Positions 43,276 through 52,379 of a stretch of DNA of 64,000 nt are shown here, in pieces (the first letter of the stretch is position 1; each line of letters opens with the position of its first letter). The notes under the pieces were generated by a model, which worked only from the letters and a program-made list of their open reading frames with translations, searched no databases and was not told the DNA's origin. A program made the translations under genes and the position numbers. Origin of the DNA: Rhodobacterales bacterium HKCCE2091 (GTDB taxonomy: Bacteria > Pseudomonadota > Alphaproteobacteria > Rhodobacterales > Rhodobacteraceae); the NCBI GenBank assembly GCA_015689685.1, contig WVSL01000016.1, positions 32,471 to 96,470 of the forward strand, read 5' to 3'.

Positions 43276-43386
43276 GGTCCCTCCTGCGGCGCAGCGCCGC
43301 CCGGCCTTGCCCGGCGAACGTCAAACTGCGATACCACTTATGCCGGTCACGACCGCCCGGCAACCGCACGGGAAATGAGGACAGCG

Positions 43387-43572
43387 ATGAGCCAGGATGC
43401 CCCCGAGACCGAAGTCGTTTCCGCATGGCGCGTGGCCTGCGACGGGGGCGAGGGCGCGCTCGGTCATCCGCGGGTCTGGCTGTCGATCCCCCATGACCGG
43501 GGTTGGGTCGAATGCGGCTATTGCGACAAGAAGTTCATCCACCAGAGCTTCGCCGGCGAGGCCGCGGACTGA
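43387..43572 (+). CDS. zf-CHCC domain protein (NDUFS6-like)
   Basis: A 61-aa zinc-binding protein. The C-H-C-C ligands are seen in [19 protein letters not shown] and [10 protein letters not shown]. This is the family of the mitochondrial complex I subunit NDUFS6, present as a small protein in alphaproteobacteria, where it is thought to be a complex I accessory subunit. GAGGA precedes ATG 43387. Divergent from the ABC ATPase. Confidence 0.88.
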   Translation: MSQDAPETEVVSAWRVACDGGEGALGHPRVWLSIPHDRGWVECGYCDKKFIHQSFAGEAAD

Positions 43573-43705
43573 CCGCGGCGGCGCGGGCCCACGCCCCGCC
43601 CGGATGCCAGCCGATCTGACCCTGCGTCACCCCCTTTCGCCGCGCCGCGTGGTTAATTGCCCGGCCACATGAAATCCATTGTTTCGCGGTTTGGAGATTG
43701 AACTT

Positions 43706-43743
43706 CTGCCCCAACTTTGCCACATGTGTGGCATCGGGGGCAG
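43706..43743 (+). promoter_or_regulatory. Nested palindrome before the CTERM protein gene
   Basis: Inner palindrome TGCCACA-TG-TGTGGCA (43718-43733) lies within outer arms CTGCCCC (43706-43712) and GGGGCAG (43737-43743). It ends 23 nt before the ATG. It could be an operator or a 5'UTR hairpin. It does not match the sigma54 consensus reported for some PEP-CTERM genes. Confidence 0.5.
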
Positions 43744-43766
43744 TAGTAACGAGTGGAGTGTACCCT

Positions 43767-44153
43767 ATGTCCAAACGCGCAATCGTCGCGTTGTCCGTCG
43801 CAGTCGCGCTGAGCGCGTCCGCTGCATCGGCAACTTCCTTCTTCTCCTGGAACAGCGGTTCGGCATTCGGCCAGAACCATTGGTCCTATGGCGGAAACGG
43901 CGGCGAGTGGCCGCTCAACACCCGCAACCGCATCGGCGCTTTCGATCACGACTGGTCGAACTACCTGCCGAACGTCACCTGCTTCATCGGCTGCTACGAG
44001 CGCCGGGAGCACCGCGTTTCCGACACGCAGCCGACCGGCGGCAACGGCACCGAAACGCCCTCGCCGATCCCGGTTCCGGCCGCGCTGCCGCTCGCGCTCG
44101 GCGCGCTTGGCGGTCTCGGCGGGCTTCGGCTGCGGAAGACCCGCAAGTCCTGA
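43767..44153 (+). CDS. Exported protein with VPLPA/PEP-CTERM type anchor
   Basis: A 128-aa protein with a signal peptide (MSKRAIVALSVAVALSASAASA), a short Trp/Asn-rich mature part (SFFSWNSGSAFGQNHWSYGG), one Cys pair (CFIGC), a low-complexity TPTGGNGTETPSP-like linker, and a C-terminal PIPVPAALPLALGALGGL helix followed by RLRKTRKS. This tripartite tail is the VPLPA/PEP-CTERM sorting signal processed by an exosortase. GGAG is 8 nt before ATG 43767. Likely a surface/matrix protein. No exosortase in the window. A perfect terminator follows. Confidence 0.85.
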   Translation: MSKRAIVALSVAVALSASAASATSFFSWNSGSAFGQNHWSYGGNGGEWPLNTRNRIGAFDHDWSNYLPNVTCFIGCYERREHRVSDTQPTGGNGTETPSPIPVPAALPLALGALGGLGGLRLRKTRKS

Positions 44154-44179
44154 ACCGACATATTGCATGCTCCCGGAAC

Positions 44180-44210
44180 CGGGGCGCCCTTCGGCGCCCC
44201 GTTTTCGTTT
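44180..44210 (+). terminator. Intrinsic terminator after CTERM protein gene
   Basis: Perfect 9-bp stem CGGGGCGCC (44180-44188) / GGCGCCCCG (44193-44201), CTTC loop, followed by TTTTCGTTT. It separates the CTERM gene from polA. Confidence 0.9.
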
Positions 44211-44277
44211 CGCGATATGGACCCTGCCCGGCGCAGGCGCTAGCTAGGGGCGAGGACGCGAACCGGGGGGCACGGGC

Positions 44278-47073
44278 ATGGCATTCGGCAAGGGACACCA
44301 CCTGCACCTGGTCGACGGCTCGGCCTTCATCTTCCGCGCCTACCACGCCCTGCCGCCGCTGACGCGGAAGTCCGACGGCCTGCCGATCGGCGCGGTGTCC
44401 GGCTTCTGCAACATGATCTTCCGCATGATCCTCGACAACGCGGGCGCGGACGGGCCGACCCACGCGGCGGTCGTGTTCGACAAGGGCAGCCACACCTTCC
44501 GCAATGAGATGTACGATCTCTACAAGGCCAACCGCGAGGAGATGCCCGAGGACCTGCGCCCGCAGATCCCGCTGACCCGCGACGCCACCCGCGCCTTCAA
44601 CATCGCCTGCCTGGAGATGGAGGGCTACGAGGCCGACGACATCATCGCCACGCTGTCCTGCCGCGCCCGCGACGCCGGCGGGCGTGTCACCATCATCTCC
44701 TCCGACAAGGACCTGATGCAGCTCGTCGGCGACGGGGTAGAGATGTACGACGCGATGAAAAGCACCCGCATCGACCGCGAAGGCGTGTTCGAGAAGTTCG
44801 GCGTCTTTCCCGACCGGGTCGTGGATGTCCAGGCCCTCGCCGGGGACAGCGTCGACAACGTGCCGGGCGCGCCGGGGATCGGGATCAAGACCGCCGCGCT
44901 GCTCATCAACGAATACGGGGATCTGGAAACGCTGCTGGAGCGGGCGGAGGAGATCAAGCAACCCAAGCGCCGCCAGACGCTGATCGACAACGCCGACCAG
45001 ATCCGCCTGTCGAAGCGGCTCGTGACGCTCGACTGCGAAACGCCGGTGCCGGAATCGCTCGACGACCTTGAAGTGAAGGAGCCCGAGGCGGAGACGCTGA
45101 TGGCGTTCCTGACCCAGATGGAGTTCCGCACGCTCACAAAGCGGATCGCCGACGAGCTCGGCGTCGAGGTGCCGGTGATGCCCGAGCCCGAGGCCGCGGT
45201 GCAGGCCCCGAGCGACGCCCCGCCGCCGCCGCCCTTCGATGCCTCCGCCTACGAGTGCGTCCGCGACATGGGCCGCCTTCGGGAAATCGTGGCCGCTGCC
45301 CAAGCCCAGGGCTGGATCGCCGTCGATACCGAGACCACGAGTCTGAACGAGATGCAGGCCGATCTCGTCGGTGTCTGCCTGTCGACCGCGCCGGGGCAGG
45401 GGGCCTATGTCCCGGTCGGCCACGTCGCCGGCAACGCGGATCTCTTCGGCGGCGGCGAACGGGTCGAGGGGCAGTTGCCACTGGAGGACGTGCTGGCGGA
45501 ACTGAAGCCGATGCTGGCCGATCCGAGCGTGCTGAAGGTGTTCCAGAACGCGAAGTACGACCTGAAGGTGCTCGCCCGCTACGGCGTCGAGGTGACGCCG
45601 ATCGACGACACGATGCTGATGTCCTACGCGCTCCATTCCGGTCTGCACGGGCACGGCATGGACACGCTCAGCGAACGCTACCTGTCGCACCAGCCGATCC
45701 CGATCAAGTCTTTGATCGGAAGCGGTAAATCGCAGATCACCTTCGCCCAGGTGCCGATCGACGACGCCACCCCTTACGCCGCCGAGGATGCCGACATCAC
45801 CGCGCGGCTCTGGCAGGATTTCCGGCCCGCGCTGGTGACGGAACGGGTGACCACGGTCTACGAGACGCTGGAACGCCCGCTGGTCCCGGTGCTGGCGCGG
45901 ATGGAGCGGACCGGCATCCGCGTCGACCGGCAGGTGCTGTCGCGCATGTCGGCGGCCTTCGCTCAGAAGATGGCGGGGCTGGAGGCGGAGATCCACGAGC
46001 TGGCGGGCGAGAGTTTCAACGTCCAGTCCCCGGCGCAGGTCGGCGAAATCCTGTTCGGAAAGATGGGGTTGGAGGGCGGGTCGAAGACCAAGACCGGGCA
46101 ATGGTCGACGCCCGCGGACGTGCTGGAAGACCTCGCCACCCTGCACGATCTGCCTGCCCGCGTGCTCGACTACCGTCAGCTTCAGAAGCTGAAATCGACC
46201 TATACCGATGCGCTCCAGGATCATGTCGACCCGGACACGGGCCGGGTCCACACGAGCTACGTGCAGACCGGGGCAAACACCGGGCGGCTCGCCTCGACCG
46301 ACCCGAACCTCCAGAACATCCCCGTCCGGACCGAGGAAGGGCGACGCATCCGCGAGGCCTTCGTGGCCGAGCCGGGCAAGGTGTTGGTATCGCTTGACTA
46401 TTCCCAGATCGAGTTGAGGATCCTCGCCCATATCGCGGGGATCGAGGCGCTGAAGGAGGCGTTCCGCGAGGGCCAGGACATCCACGCCGCCACGGCATCG
46501 GAGATGTTCAACGTCCCGATGGAGGAGATGACGCCCGAGATCCGGCGGCGCGCCAAGGCGATCAACTTCGGGGTGATCTACGGGATCTCCGGCTTCGGCC
46601 TCGCCCGCAACCTGCGCATCCCGCGGGCCGAGGCACAGGGCTTCATCGACCGCTATTTCGACCGCTTCCCGGGCATCCGCGACTACATGGACGCGACGAA
46701 GAAGTTCGCGCAATCAAACGGTTACGTCGAGACGCTGTTCGGCCGGCGCATCCACACGCCCGAAATCAACGCCAAGGGCCCGAAGGCCGGCTTCGCCTAC
46801 CGCGCCGCGATCAACGCGCCGATCCAGGGCACGGCGGCCGACATCATCCGCCGCGCGATGATCCGGATGGACGGCGCGATCCAGGGCCTGCCCGCGAAGA
46901 TGCTGTTGCAGGTCCACGACGAATTGCTGTTCGAGGTCGAGGACGGCGCGGTGGACGACCTGATCGGCCGGGCGCGGGAGGTGATGGAAGGCGCGGCGCT
47001 GCCGGCGGCCGAGATCTCGGTGCCGCTGGTGGTGGACGCGGGGCAGGGGGCGAACTGGGCCGAGGCGCACTAG
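44278..47073 (+). CDS. polA: DNA polymerase I
   Basis: A 931-aa three-domain polymerase. 5'-3' exonuclease at ~1-290 (YKANREEMPEDLRPQ, GYEADDIIATL, PGAPGIGIKTA). 3'-5' proofreading domain intact at ~335-520: VDTETTSL, FQNAKYDLKVL, YAAEDADIT. Polymerase at ~560-931 with motif A SLDYSQIELR, finger helix RRRAKAINFGVIYGIS and motif C QVHDELLFE. Used in Okazaki fragment processing and repair. Copy 2 of the paired-hairpin repeat starts 13 nt after the stop. Confidence 0.97.
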   Translation: MAFGKGHHLHLVDGSAFIFRAYHALPPLTRKSDGLPIGAVSGFCNMIFRMILDNAGADGPTHAAVVFDKGSHTFRNEMYDLYKANREEMPEDLRPQIPLTRDATRAFNIACLEMEGYEADDIIATLSCRARDAGGRVTIISSDKDLMQLVGDGVEMYDAMKSTRIDREGVFEKFGVFPDRVVDVQALAGDSVDNVPGAPGIGIKTAALLINEYGDLETLLERAEEIKQPKRRQTLIDNADQIRLSKRLVTLDCETPVPESLDDLEVKEPEAETLMAFLTQMEFRTLTKRIADELGVEVPVMPEPEAAVQAPSDAPPPPPFDASAYECVRDMGRLREIVAAAQAQGWIAVDTETTSLNEMQADLVGVCLSTAPGQGAYVPVGHVAGNADLFGGGERVEGQLPLEDVLAELKPMLADPSVLKVFQNAKYDLKVLARYGVEVTPIDDTMLMSYALHSGLHGHGMDTLSERYLSHQPIPIKSLIGSGKSQITFAQVPIDDATPYAAEDADITARLWQDFRPALVTERVTTVYETLERPLVPVLARMERTGIRVDRQVLSRMSAAFAQKMAGLEAEIHELAGESFNVQSPAQVGEILFGKMGLEGGSKTKTGQWSTPADVLEDLATLHDLPARVLDYRQLQKLKSTYTDALQDHVDPDTGRVHTSYVQTGANTGRLASTDPNLQNIPVRTEEGRRIREAFVAEPGKVLVSLDYSQIELRILAHIAGIEALKEAFREGQDIHAATASEMFNVPMEEMTPEIRRRAKAINFGVIYGISGFGLARNLRIPRAEAQGFIDRYFDRFPGIRDYMDATKKFAQSNGYVETLFGRRIHTPEINAKGPKAGFAYRAAINAPIQGTAADIIRRAMIRMDGAIQGLPAKMLLQVHDELLFEVEDGAVDDLIGRAREVMEGAALPAAEISVPLVVDAGQGANWAEAH

Positions 47074-47086
47074 GGGAGGGTGACGC

Positions 47087-47146
47087 GCCTCCTCGGGCCC
47101 GGCTTGCGCCGAGCCCTCGTCGGCGCGGCGCGCGTTCCGCGCGCGG
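47087..47146 (+). repeat. Paired-hairpin intergenic repeat, copy 2
   Basis: Same layout as 39484-39543: GCCTCCTCGGGCCC, AGCC, TCGTCGGC, then a second hairpin. Hairpin 1 is GGGCCCGGC-TTGC-GCCGAGCCC; hairpin 2 is CGCGCG-TTC-CGCGCG. Lies just after polA and before the convergent AhpD-like gene. Confidence 0.65.
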
Positions 47147-47180
47147 GACAGGCGGTGAGGTAAGGGCTTCGCGATGCGGG

Positions 47181-47513
47181 TCAACTCAACTGGTCGTAGG
47201 CTTCCAGCGCCTTCACACCATACATGTAGGCCGGACCGCCGCCCATCATGACGGCGACGCCGATGGTCTCGGCGATGTCCTCGCGGCTCGCGCCGGCCTT
47301 GATCGCGCCCTGGACGTGGAAGCCGATGCAGTCGACGCAGCGGGTGGCGATGCCGATGGCGAGCGCGATCATCTCCTTCTCGCGCAGGGTCAGGCTGCCC
47401 TCGCCCATCGCGCCGCGGTGCATGGCGGTGAAGCCCTTGCCCGCGGCGTCGTGGGTGCGGCGGAACTCCGCGAGATTGGCGGATGTCTCGTCTAGGTGTG
47501 CCTTCCAGTCCAT
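47181..47513 (-). CDS. AhpD-like carboxymuconolactone decarboxylase family protein
   Basis: A 110-aa AhpD-fold protein. The redox motif is ATRCVDCIGFH (C-x2-C-x3-H), typical of alkylhydroperoxidase-type members. It has EKEMIALAIGIA before and REDIAETIGVAVMMGGG after. Start is ATG 47513 with AAGGGG 6 nt upstream; ATG 47519 abuts that site. It lies just downstream of pdhC (63 nt) on the same strand; AhpD-type proteins can pass electrons to lipoyl groups, so a link to the PDH complex is possible but inferred. Confidence 0.87.
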   Translation of the reverse strand: MDWKAHLDETSANLAEFRRTHDAAGKGFTAMHRGAMGEGSLTLREKEMIALAIGIATRCVDCIGFHVQGAIKAGASREDIAETIGVAVMMGGGPAYMYGVKALEAYDQLS

Positions 47514-47576
47514 GTCCATCCCCTTGATTTGCCGGGAGGTTCTAGGCCGGGATCGCCGCCCCGGCCTTGTCATGGA

Positions 47577-48917
47577 TCAAGCGAGCATCACCATCGGGCT
47601 TTCGAGATCGTTGACGATGGCCTGCAGCAGCTCCGCCCCGAGGGCGCCGTCGATGACCCGGTGATCGACCGAAAGCGTGACGGACATCACGGTCGCGGTG
47701 GTCACCTCGCCATCCTCTCCGACAACAGGTTTCTTCACGCCCGCGCCGACCGCGAGGATCGCGCCGTGGGGCGGGTTGATGACCGCGTCGAAGTTGTCGA
47801 TGCCGTACATGCCGAGGTTGGAAATCGCGAACGAGCCGCCGACATATTCGTGCGGCGCCAGCTTCTTGTTCCGTGCACGACCCGCCAAGTCCTTCATTTC
47901 GCTCGACAATGCGGACAGGGATTTCTGGTGCGCGTCCTTCAGGACCGGCGTGAAGAGCCCGCCGTCGATGGCCACGGCGACCGCCACGTCGGACGGGATC
48001 AGCCTGAGAATCCGGTCGCCGGCCCAGACCGCGTTGGCGGCGGGGACGGCCTGGAGGGCGTTGGCGCAGGCCTTGATGATGAAGTCGTTGACGGAGAGCT
48101 TGACGCCCTTCGGCTCCAGTTGCTTGTTGAGCTGGCTGCGGAGCTTCAGCAACGCGTCGAGCCTGATGTCGCGGCGGAGGTAGAAATGCGGGATGGTCTG
48201 CTTGGCCTCGGTGAGGCGGGCGGCGACGGTCTTGCGCATCCCGTCGAGCTTCACCTCTTCGACCTCGCGGCCCTCGTACATCTTCATTACCTGAGCGAAA
48301 TCAGGGCCTTGCGCCATCGCGGCGGCGGGCTTGGCGGCCGGTGCGGCGGTGTCGGCGGCGGCTGCGGCGGGCGCCGCGGCCTTGCCCGGCTGCGCCTTTT
48401 CGACGTCCGCCTTCACGATCCGGCCGTGGGGCCCGGAGCCCTTTACCTGCGCCAGATCGAGGCCCTTGTCCTTCGCGATCCGGCGCGCGAGCGGCGAGGC
48501 GAAGATGCGGGAGCCGTCGGATGCGGCGGGCGCGGCCGGGGCCGGGGACGCGGAATTTTCGACGGGGGTGTCGGTTTTTTCCAACGCCTTGTCAGTTTTT
48601 TCCGACGCAGGTGTCGATTTTTCGGCGGATCCGCCGGCGGCGGGCGATCCGGAGCCGATATCGTCGGCGCTTTCGCCCTCTCCGAGCAGGACCGCGATGG
48701 GGGAGTTCACCTTCACCCCTTCGGTCCCCTCGGCGACGAGGATCTTGCCGACGACGCCCTCGTCCACGGCCTCGAATTCCATCGTCGCCTTGTCGGTCTC
48801 GATCTCGGCCAGGAGGTCGCCGGAAGAGACCGTGTCGCCCTCCTTGACCAGCCATTTCGCCAGCGTGCCTTCCTCCATCGTCGGGGACAGGGCGGGCATC
48901 AGGATTTCGGTGGGCAT
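47577..48917 (-). CDS. pdhC: Pyruvate dehydrogenase E2, dihydrolipoamide acetyltransferase
   Basis: A 446-aa E2. One lipoyl domain (~1-80; lipoyl-Lys in [11 protein letters not shown]), a Ala/Pro-rich linker, the E3-binding domain (~140-175; [17 protein letters not shown]), a second linker, and the catalytic domain (~220-446) with [15 protein letters not shown]. Transfers acetyl from lipoate to CoA. The lipoyl part is nearly identical in DNA to that of pdhB. Last gene of the pdh locus. Confidence 0.95.
   Translation of the reverse strand: MPTEILMPALSPTMEEGTLAKWLVKEGDTVSSGDLLAEIETDKATMEFEAVDEGVVGKILVAEGTEGVKVNSPIAVLLGEGESADDIGSGSPAAGGSAEKSTPASEKTDKALEKTDTPVENSASPAPAAPAASDGSRIFASPLARRIAKDKGLDLAQVKGSGPHGRIVKADVEKAQPGKAAAPAAAAADTAAPAAKPAAAMAQGPDFAQVMKMYEGREVEEVKLDGMRKTVAARLTEAKQTIPHFYLRRDIRLDALLKLRSQLNKQLEPKGVKLSVNDFIIKACANALQAVPAANAVWAGDRILRLIPSDVAVAVAIDGGLFTPVLKDAHQKSLSALSSEMKDLAGRARNKKLAPHEYVGGSFAISNLGMYGIDNFDAVINPPHGAILAVGAGVKKPVVGEDGEVTTATVMSVTLSVDHRVIDGALGAELLQAIVNDLESPMVMLA
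48680..48917 (-). repeat. Lipoyl-domain duplication, pdhC copy
   Basis: Encodes the lipoyl domain of pdhC. Over the outer ~140 bases it differs from 50376-50613 (pdhB) at only about 8 positions by eye, most of them third positions. Confidence 0.8.
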
Positions 48918-48929
48918 CGGTCTGTCCTC

Positions 48930-49205
48930 TCAGTCTCGCAGATGGCCCGTGGGGCGATCAGTCGGATTGTTGAGTTCTGTATCGAAGGCGGAGCGCAGGG
49001 ACGCCAGGGCGCTTGCCTCCGACTCCGACTTGCCCGTCTGGTGCAGCATCATCGACAGGTGCTTGGCGAAGTCGGCGAGGACGCGGCCCGCGAAGTGCCC
49101 GTCCTCGACCTGCTTGTCGTCGATCATGACGTTCAGAGCGTCCTCGTCGTCGAAGAAGGCGACCAGGAGCGGATCGTCGAGCTTGTGGCGCTTGCGGAAC
49201 AGCAT
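48930..49205 (-). CDS. DUF5076 protein
   Basis: A 91-aa acidic cytosolic protein (LLVAFFDDEDALNVMIDDKQ, then AKHLSMMLHQTGKSESEASAL). It fits the DUF5076 family that lies between pdhB and pdhC in Rhodobacterales (recalled). It sits 7 bp after pdhB and 12 bp before pdhC. No catalytic motif; an accessory role at the PDH complex is only suggested by location. Confidence 0.75.
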   Translation of the reverse strand: MLFRKRHKLDDPLLVAFFDDEDALNVMIDDKQVEDGHFAGRVLADFAKHLSMMLHQTGKSESEASALASLRSAFDTELNNPTDRPTGHLRD

Positions 49206-49212
49206 CCCGTCC

Positions 49213-50613
49213 TCAGCGGTAGGTCACTTGCTTCACCGCCTCGATCACCTCGGCGGTGGAGGTGAGGGCGTGTTTTTCCAGGTTGGCGGCGTAGGGCATG
49301 GGGACGTCCTTGCCGGTGCAGTTGATGACCGGGGCGTCGAGCCAGTCGAAGGCGTTCTGCATGATGTAGGCCGACAGGTGGTTGCCGATGGAGCAGACCG
49401 GGAAGCCTTCCTCGACGGTGACGCAGCGGTTGGTCTTTTGCACGCTCGCGATGACCGTGTCGTAGTCGAGCGGGCGCAGGGTGCGGAGGTCGATGACCTC
49501 GGCGGAGATCCCGTCCTCGGCGAGCTTGTCGGCGGCCTCCAGCGCGTAGGTCATGCCGATGCCGAAGCTGACGATGGTGACATCGGTGCCTTCGCGCCAG
49601 ATCCGCGCCTTGCCGAAGGGCACGGTGAAGTCGTCCATCACCGGCACGTCGAAGCTGCGGCCGTAGAGGATCTCGTTTTCCAGGAACACGACCGGGTTGG
49701 GGTCGCGGATCGCGGTCTTGAGCAGGCCCTTGGCGTCGGAGGCGGAGTAGGGCTGAACGACGTAGAGACCGGGGATCTGCGAATACCAGGCGGCGTAGTC
49801 CTGGCTGTGCTGCGCGCCGACGCGGGCGGCGGCGCCGTTGGGGCCGCGGAACACGATCGGGCAGCCCATCTGGCCGCCGGACATGTACAGCGTCTTGGCC
49901 GCGGAGTTGATGATGTGGTCGATCGCCTGCATGGCGAAGTTGAAGGTCATGAACTCGACGATGGGGCGCAGGCCGCCGAAGGCCGCGCCAACGCCGATGC
50001 CGGCGAAGCCGTGCTCGGTGATCGGGGTGTCGATGACGCGCTTGGCGCCGAACTGGTCGAGCAGGCCCTGGGTGATCTTGTAGGCGCCCTGGTACTCGGC
50101 GACCTCCTCGCCCATGACGAAGACGCCCGGATCGCGCTCCATCTCCTCAGCCATCGCGTCGCGGAGCGCCTCGCGGACGGTGGTGGATTTCACCTCGGTG
50201 CCCTCGGGCCAGTCGGGTTCGACCTTGCGGGCCTCGACAGGCTTCGGCGGGGTGGCGGGCGTGGTCGGCGGGGCGTCGGCGCCGGAGGGGGCGGGGGCCT
50301 CTTCGCCGCTTTCCTCGGCCTTCGGTTCCGATCCGCCGGAGGAGGAGGCGGCGGCGGCGGACATGTCCTCGCCTTCCTCGCCGATGATCGCGATGGGCGT
50401 GTTGACCTTAACGCCCTCGGTCCCCTCGGCCACGAGGATCTTGCCGATCACGCCCTCGTCCACGGCCTCGAATTCCATCGTCGCCTTGTCGGTCTCGATC
50501 TCGGCCAGGATGTCGCCGGAGGAGACCGTGTCGCCTTCCTTGACCAGCCATTTCGCGAGCGTGCCTTCCTCCATCGTGGGGGACAGGGCGGGCATGAGGA
50601 TTTCGGTTGCCAT
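49213..50613 (-). CDS. pdhB: Pyruvate dehydrogenase E1 beta with N-terminal lipoyl domain
   Basis: A 466-aa E1 beta. An N-terminal lipoyl domain (~1-80) is joined by an acidic Ala/Pro/Ser-rich linker to the transketolase-like domain (~140-466; [25 protein letters not shown], then [18 protein letters not shown]). Extra lipoyl domains on E1 beta are known in alphaproteobacteria. With PdhA it decarboxylates pyruvate using TPP. Confidence 0.95.
   Translation of the reverse strand: MATEILMPALSPTMEEGTLAKWLVKEGDTVSSGDILAEIETDKATMEFEAVDEGVIGKILVAEGTEGVKVNTPIAIIGEEGEDMSAAAASSSGGSEPKAEESGEEAPAPSGADAPPTTPATPPKPVEARKVEPDWPEGTEVKSTTVREALRDAMAEEMERDPGVFVMGEEVAEYQGAYKITQGLLDQFGAKRVIDTPITEHGFAGIGVGAAFGGLRPIVEFMTFNFAMQAIDHIINSAAKTLYMSGGQMGCPIVFRGPNGAAARVGAQHSQDYAAWYSQIPGLYVVQPYSASDAKGLLKTAIRDPNPVVFLENEILYGRSFDVPVMDDFTVPFGKARIWREGTDVTIVSFGIGMTYALEAADKLAEDGISAEVIDLRTLRPLDYDTVIASVQKTNRCVTVEEGFPVCSIGNHLSAYIMQNAFDWLDAPVINCTGKDVPMPYAANLEKHALTSTAEVIEAVKQVTYR
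50376..50613 (-). repeat. Lipoyl-domain duplication, pdhB copy
   Basis: Encodes the lipoyl domain of pdhB; partner of 48680-48917. The two are 1.5 kb apart in direct orientation. Confidence 0.8.
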
Positions 50614-50930
50614 CGTTGTGGATCCTATTCCGTGGCCTGGGCGTGGACGGCGGCGGGGACGCGGAGGCCGCCGGCTAAGGCGCCGGCGAGGGCCCCGCCC
50701 CGCATCCCGCCCGGGGAAGGCGTGACCTGGGGTTGGGTGGAACTGGCGAAGCGGGGGCGGCGCGGGACGGGCGCGGCGGCAGGGCGGACTGCCTGCCCGC
50801 CATGACGGATCGAAAGCCGGTCGCCGGTCACGTCGATACTCCCTTCCATCCGGTCTTCACCGGGGGTTTCGGGGCCTTGGGACCCCTTGTTGTTTTCCGG
50901 CCCGGACCCGGGCCGGGGCATTTCGGACCT
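50614..50930 (-). other. 317-bp gap inside the pdh locus
   Basis: No supported gene. A 98-codon open frame (50625-50921, minus) is proline/arginine-rich and looks non-coding. It holds hairpins: GGCCCGG-AC-CCGGGCC (50899-50914), and GGCGGCAGG against CCTGCCCGCC with one bulge (about 50775-50801). These could attenuate or process the message between the 4-TM gene and pdhB. Confidence 0.45.
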
Positions 50931-51338
50931 TCAGAACCCGCCGGCCAGCGCCACGACGATCACGCCGATGACGATGAAGATGACGAGGATGATGATCTGC
51001 GACAGGAGCACCTTGCCGAAGGGCAGGGGCACGCCTTCGGCGTCGGTGACCCGTTTCGAGACGAGCCAGGCCTGCCCGACGAAGGCGGCGATGCTGATGA
51101 TCGCCATCAGGACGCCGAGCACCTCGACCGCCCCGGCCGCGCCGAGCGCGTAGCCGAGCGCGAAGGACACCACGAAGAGCACGAGGAACACGATCAGGTA
51201 GGTCACGAAGAGCGGGCCGTAGGGCGCGCGCAGCTTGAACACCCACCGGAGCGCGAGAAGGATCAGGGCTGCGTAGATGGCCTGGCCGACGACGCCGCCG
51301 ATGACGTTGCCGATGAGTGTCGGAAGAAGTCCCTGCAT
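50931..51338 (-). CDS. Four-helix membrane protein of unknown function between pdhA and pdhB
   Basis: A 135-aa integral membrane protein with about four segments: VVGQAIYAALILLALRWV, YLIVFLVLFVVSFALGYAL, VEVLGVLMAIISIAAFVGQA and LLSQIIILVIFIVIGVIVVAL. Its start overlaps the pdhA stop by one base (TGATG at 51336-51340), so the two are translationally coupled. I do not recognise the family. It separates the E1 alpha and E1 beta genes, which are normally adjacent. Confidence 0.78.
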   Translation of the reverse strand: MQGLLPTLIGNVIGGVVGQAIYAALILLALRWVFKLRAPYGPLFVTYLIVFLVLFVVSFALGYALGAAGAVEVLGVLMAIISIAAFVGQAWLVSKRVTDAEGVPLPFGKVLLSQIIILVIFIVIGVIVVALAGGF

Positions 51339-52354
51339 CAGACCGCCTCGCCCTGGGGAAGTTCGCTTGCGTAGATGTCGGTCCAGAGTTCTTCCAGCGC
51401 CGGTTCCGGGCTTTCCTTCGAGAACTCAGCGGCCTCGTTGACGATCTCCTTGATTTCCTTGTCGATTTCCTTGAGGTCGTCCTCCGACGCGTGCTTGCCG
51501 GTCAGGAGCAGCTGGCGGACGTGTTCGATCGCGTCGCGCTTTTCGCGCATCTCCTGCACCTCCTCCCGCGTGCGGTACTTCGCCGGGTCGGACATGGAGT
51601 GGCCGCGGTAGCGGTAGGTCATGACCTCGAGGATGTAGGGGCCCTTGCCGGAGCGGCAGTGCGCGACCGCCTTCTCGCCCGCGGCCTTCACCGCCAGCAC
51701 GTCCATGCCGTCGACGGATTCGCCAGGGATGCCGTAGGCTGCGCCGCGTTCCCACAGGTTGGTGGATTTCGACGCCCGCTTGGTCGATGTGCCCATCGCG
51801 TACTGGTTGTTCTCGATAACGAAGATCGCGGGCAGGTCCCAGAGTTCCGCCATGTTGTAGGTCTCGGCGACCTGGCCCTGGTTGGCCGCGCCGTCGCCGA
51901 AGTAGACGAAGGTGACGCGCTTGTTGTCGAGGTACTTGTCGGCGAAGGCGAGGCCGGCGCCGATCGGCACCTGCGCGCCGACGATGCCGTGGCCGCCGTA
52001 GAAGTGCTTTTCGCGGCTGAACATGTGCATCGAGCCGCCCTTGCCCTTGGAATAACCGCCCTCGCGGCCGGTGAGCTCGGCCATGACGCCCTTGGGGTCC
52101 ATCCCGCAGGCCAGCATGTGGCCGTGGTCGCGGTAGGAGGTGACGCGCTTGTCGCCTTCCTCGGCCGCGGCCTCGAGCCCGACGACGACGGCCTCTTGGC
52201 CGATGTAGAGGTGACAGAAGCCGCCGATCAGGCCCATGCCGTAGAGCTGGCCGGCCTTTTCCTCGAACCGCCGGATCAGCAGCATGTCGCGGTAATAGGC
52301 CTTGAGCTCGTCGGCGGAGACGTTCGGCTTCGCGGTCGCCCTGCGTGCTGCCAT
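51338..52354 (-). CDS. pdhA: Pyruvate dehydrogenase E1 alpha
   Basis: A 338-aa TPP-dependent E1 alpha. The TPP motif runs from FGDGAANQGQVAETYN to IENNQYAMGTS. Also EKAGQLYGMGLIGGFCHLYIGQEA at the start and SYRDHGHMLACGMDPKGVM. Length is normal. It is the first pdh gene; a short palindrome and weak promoter candidate lie at 52380-52410. Confidence 0.96.
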   Translation of the reverse strand: MAARRATAKPNVSADELKAYYRDMLLIRRFEEKAGQLYGMGLIGGFCHLYIGQEAVVVGLEAAAEEGDKRVTSYRDHGHMLACGMDPKGVMAELTGREGGYSKGKGGSMHMFSREKHFYGGHGIVGAQVPIGAGLAFADKYLDNKRVTFVYFGDGAANQGQVAETYNMAELWDLPAIFVIENNQYAMGTSTKRASKSTNLWERGAAYGIPGESVDGMDVLAVKAAGEKAVAHCRSGKGPYILEVMTYRYRGHSMSDPAKYRTREEVQEMREKRDAIEHVRQLLLTGKHASEDDLKEIDKEIKEIVNEAAEFSKESPEPALEELWTDIYASELPQGEAV

Positions 52355-52379
52355 CCTCTCGCTCCCTTCCCGGGTGATA

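Noticed and set aside
47087..47180. Intrinsic terminator after polA
   Set aside because: Hairpins are present but there is no U-tract; listed as a repeat element instead.
50625..50921. 98-codon minus-strand open frame between the 4-TM gene and pdhB
   Set aside because: Proline/arginine-rich shadow-like composition, no ribosome site seen, and it spans two hairpins. The [16 protein letters not shown] end looks like a signal peptide but is at the C-terminus.
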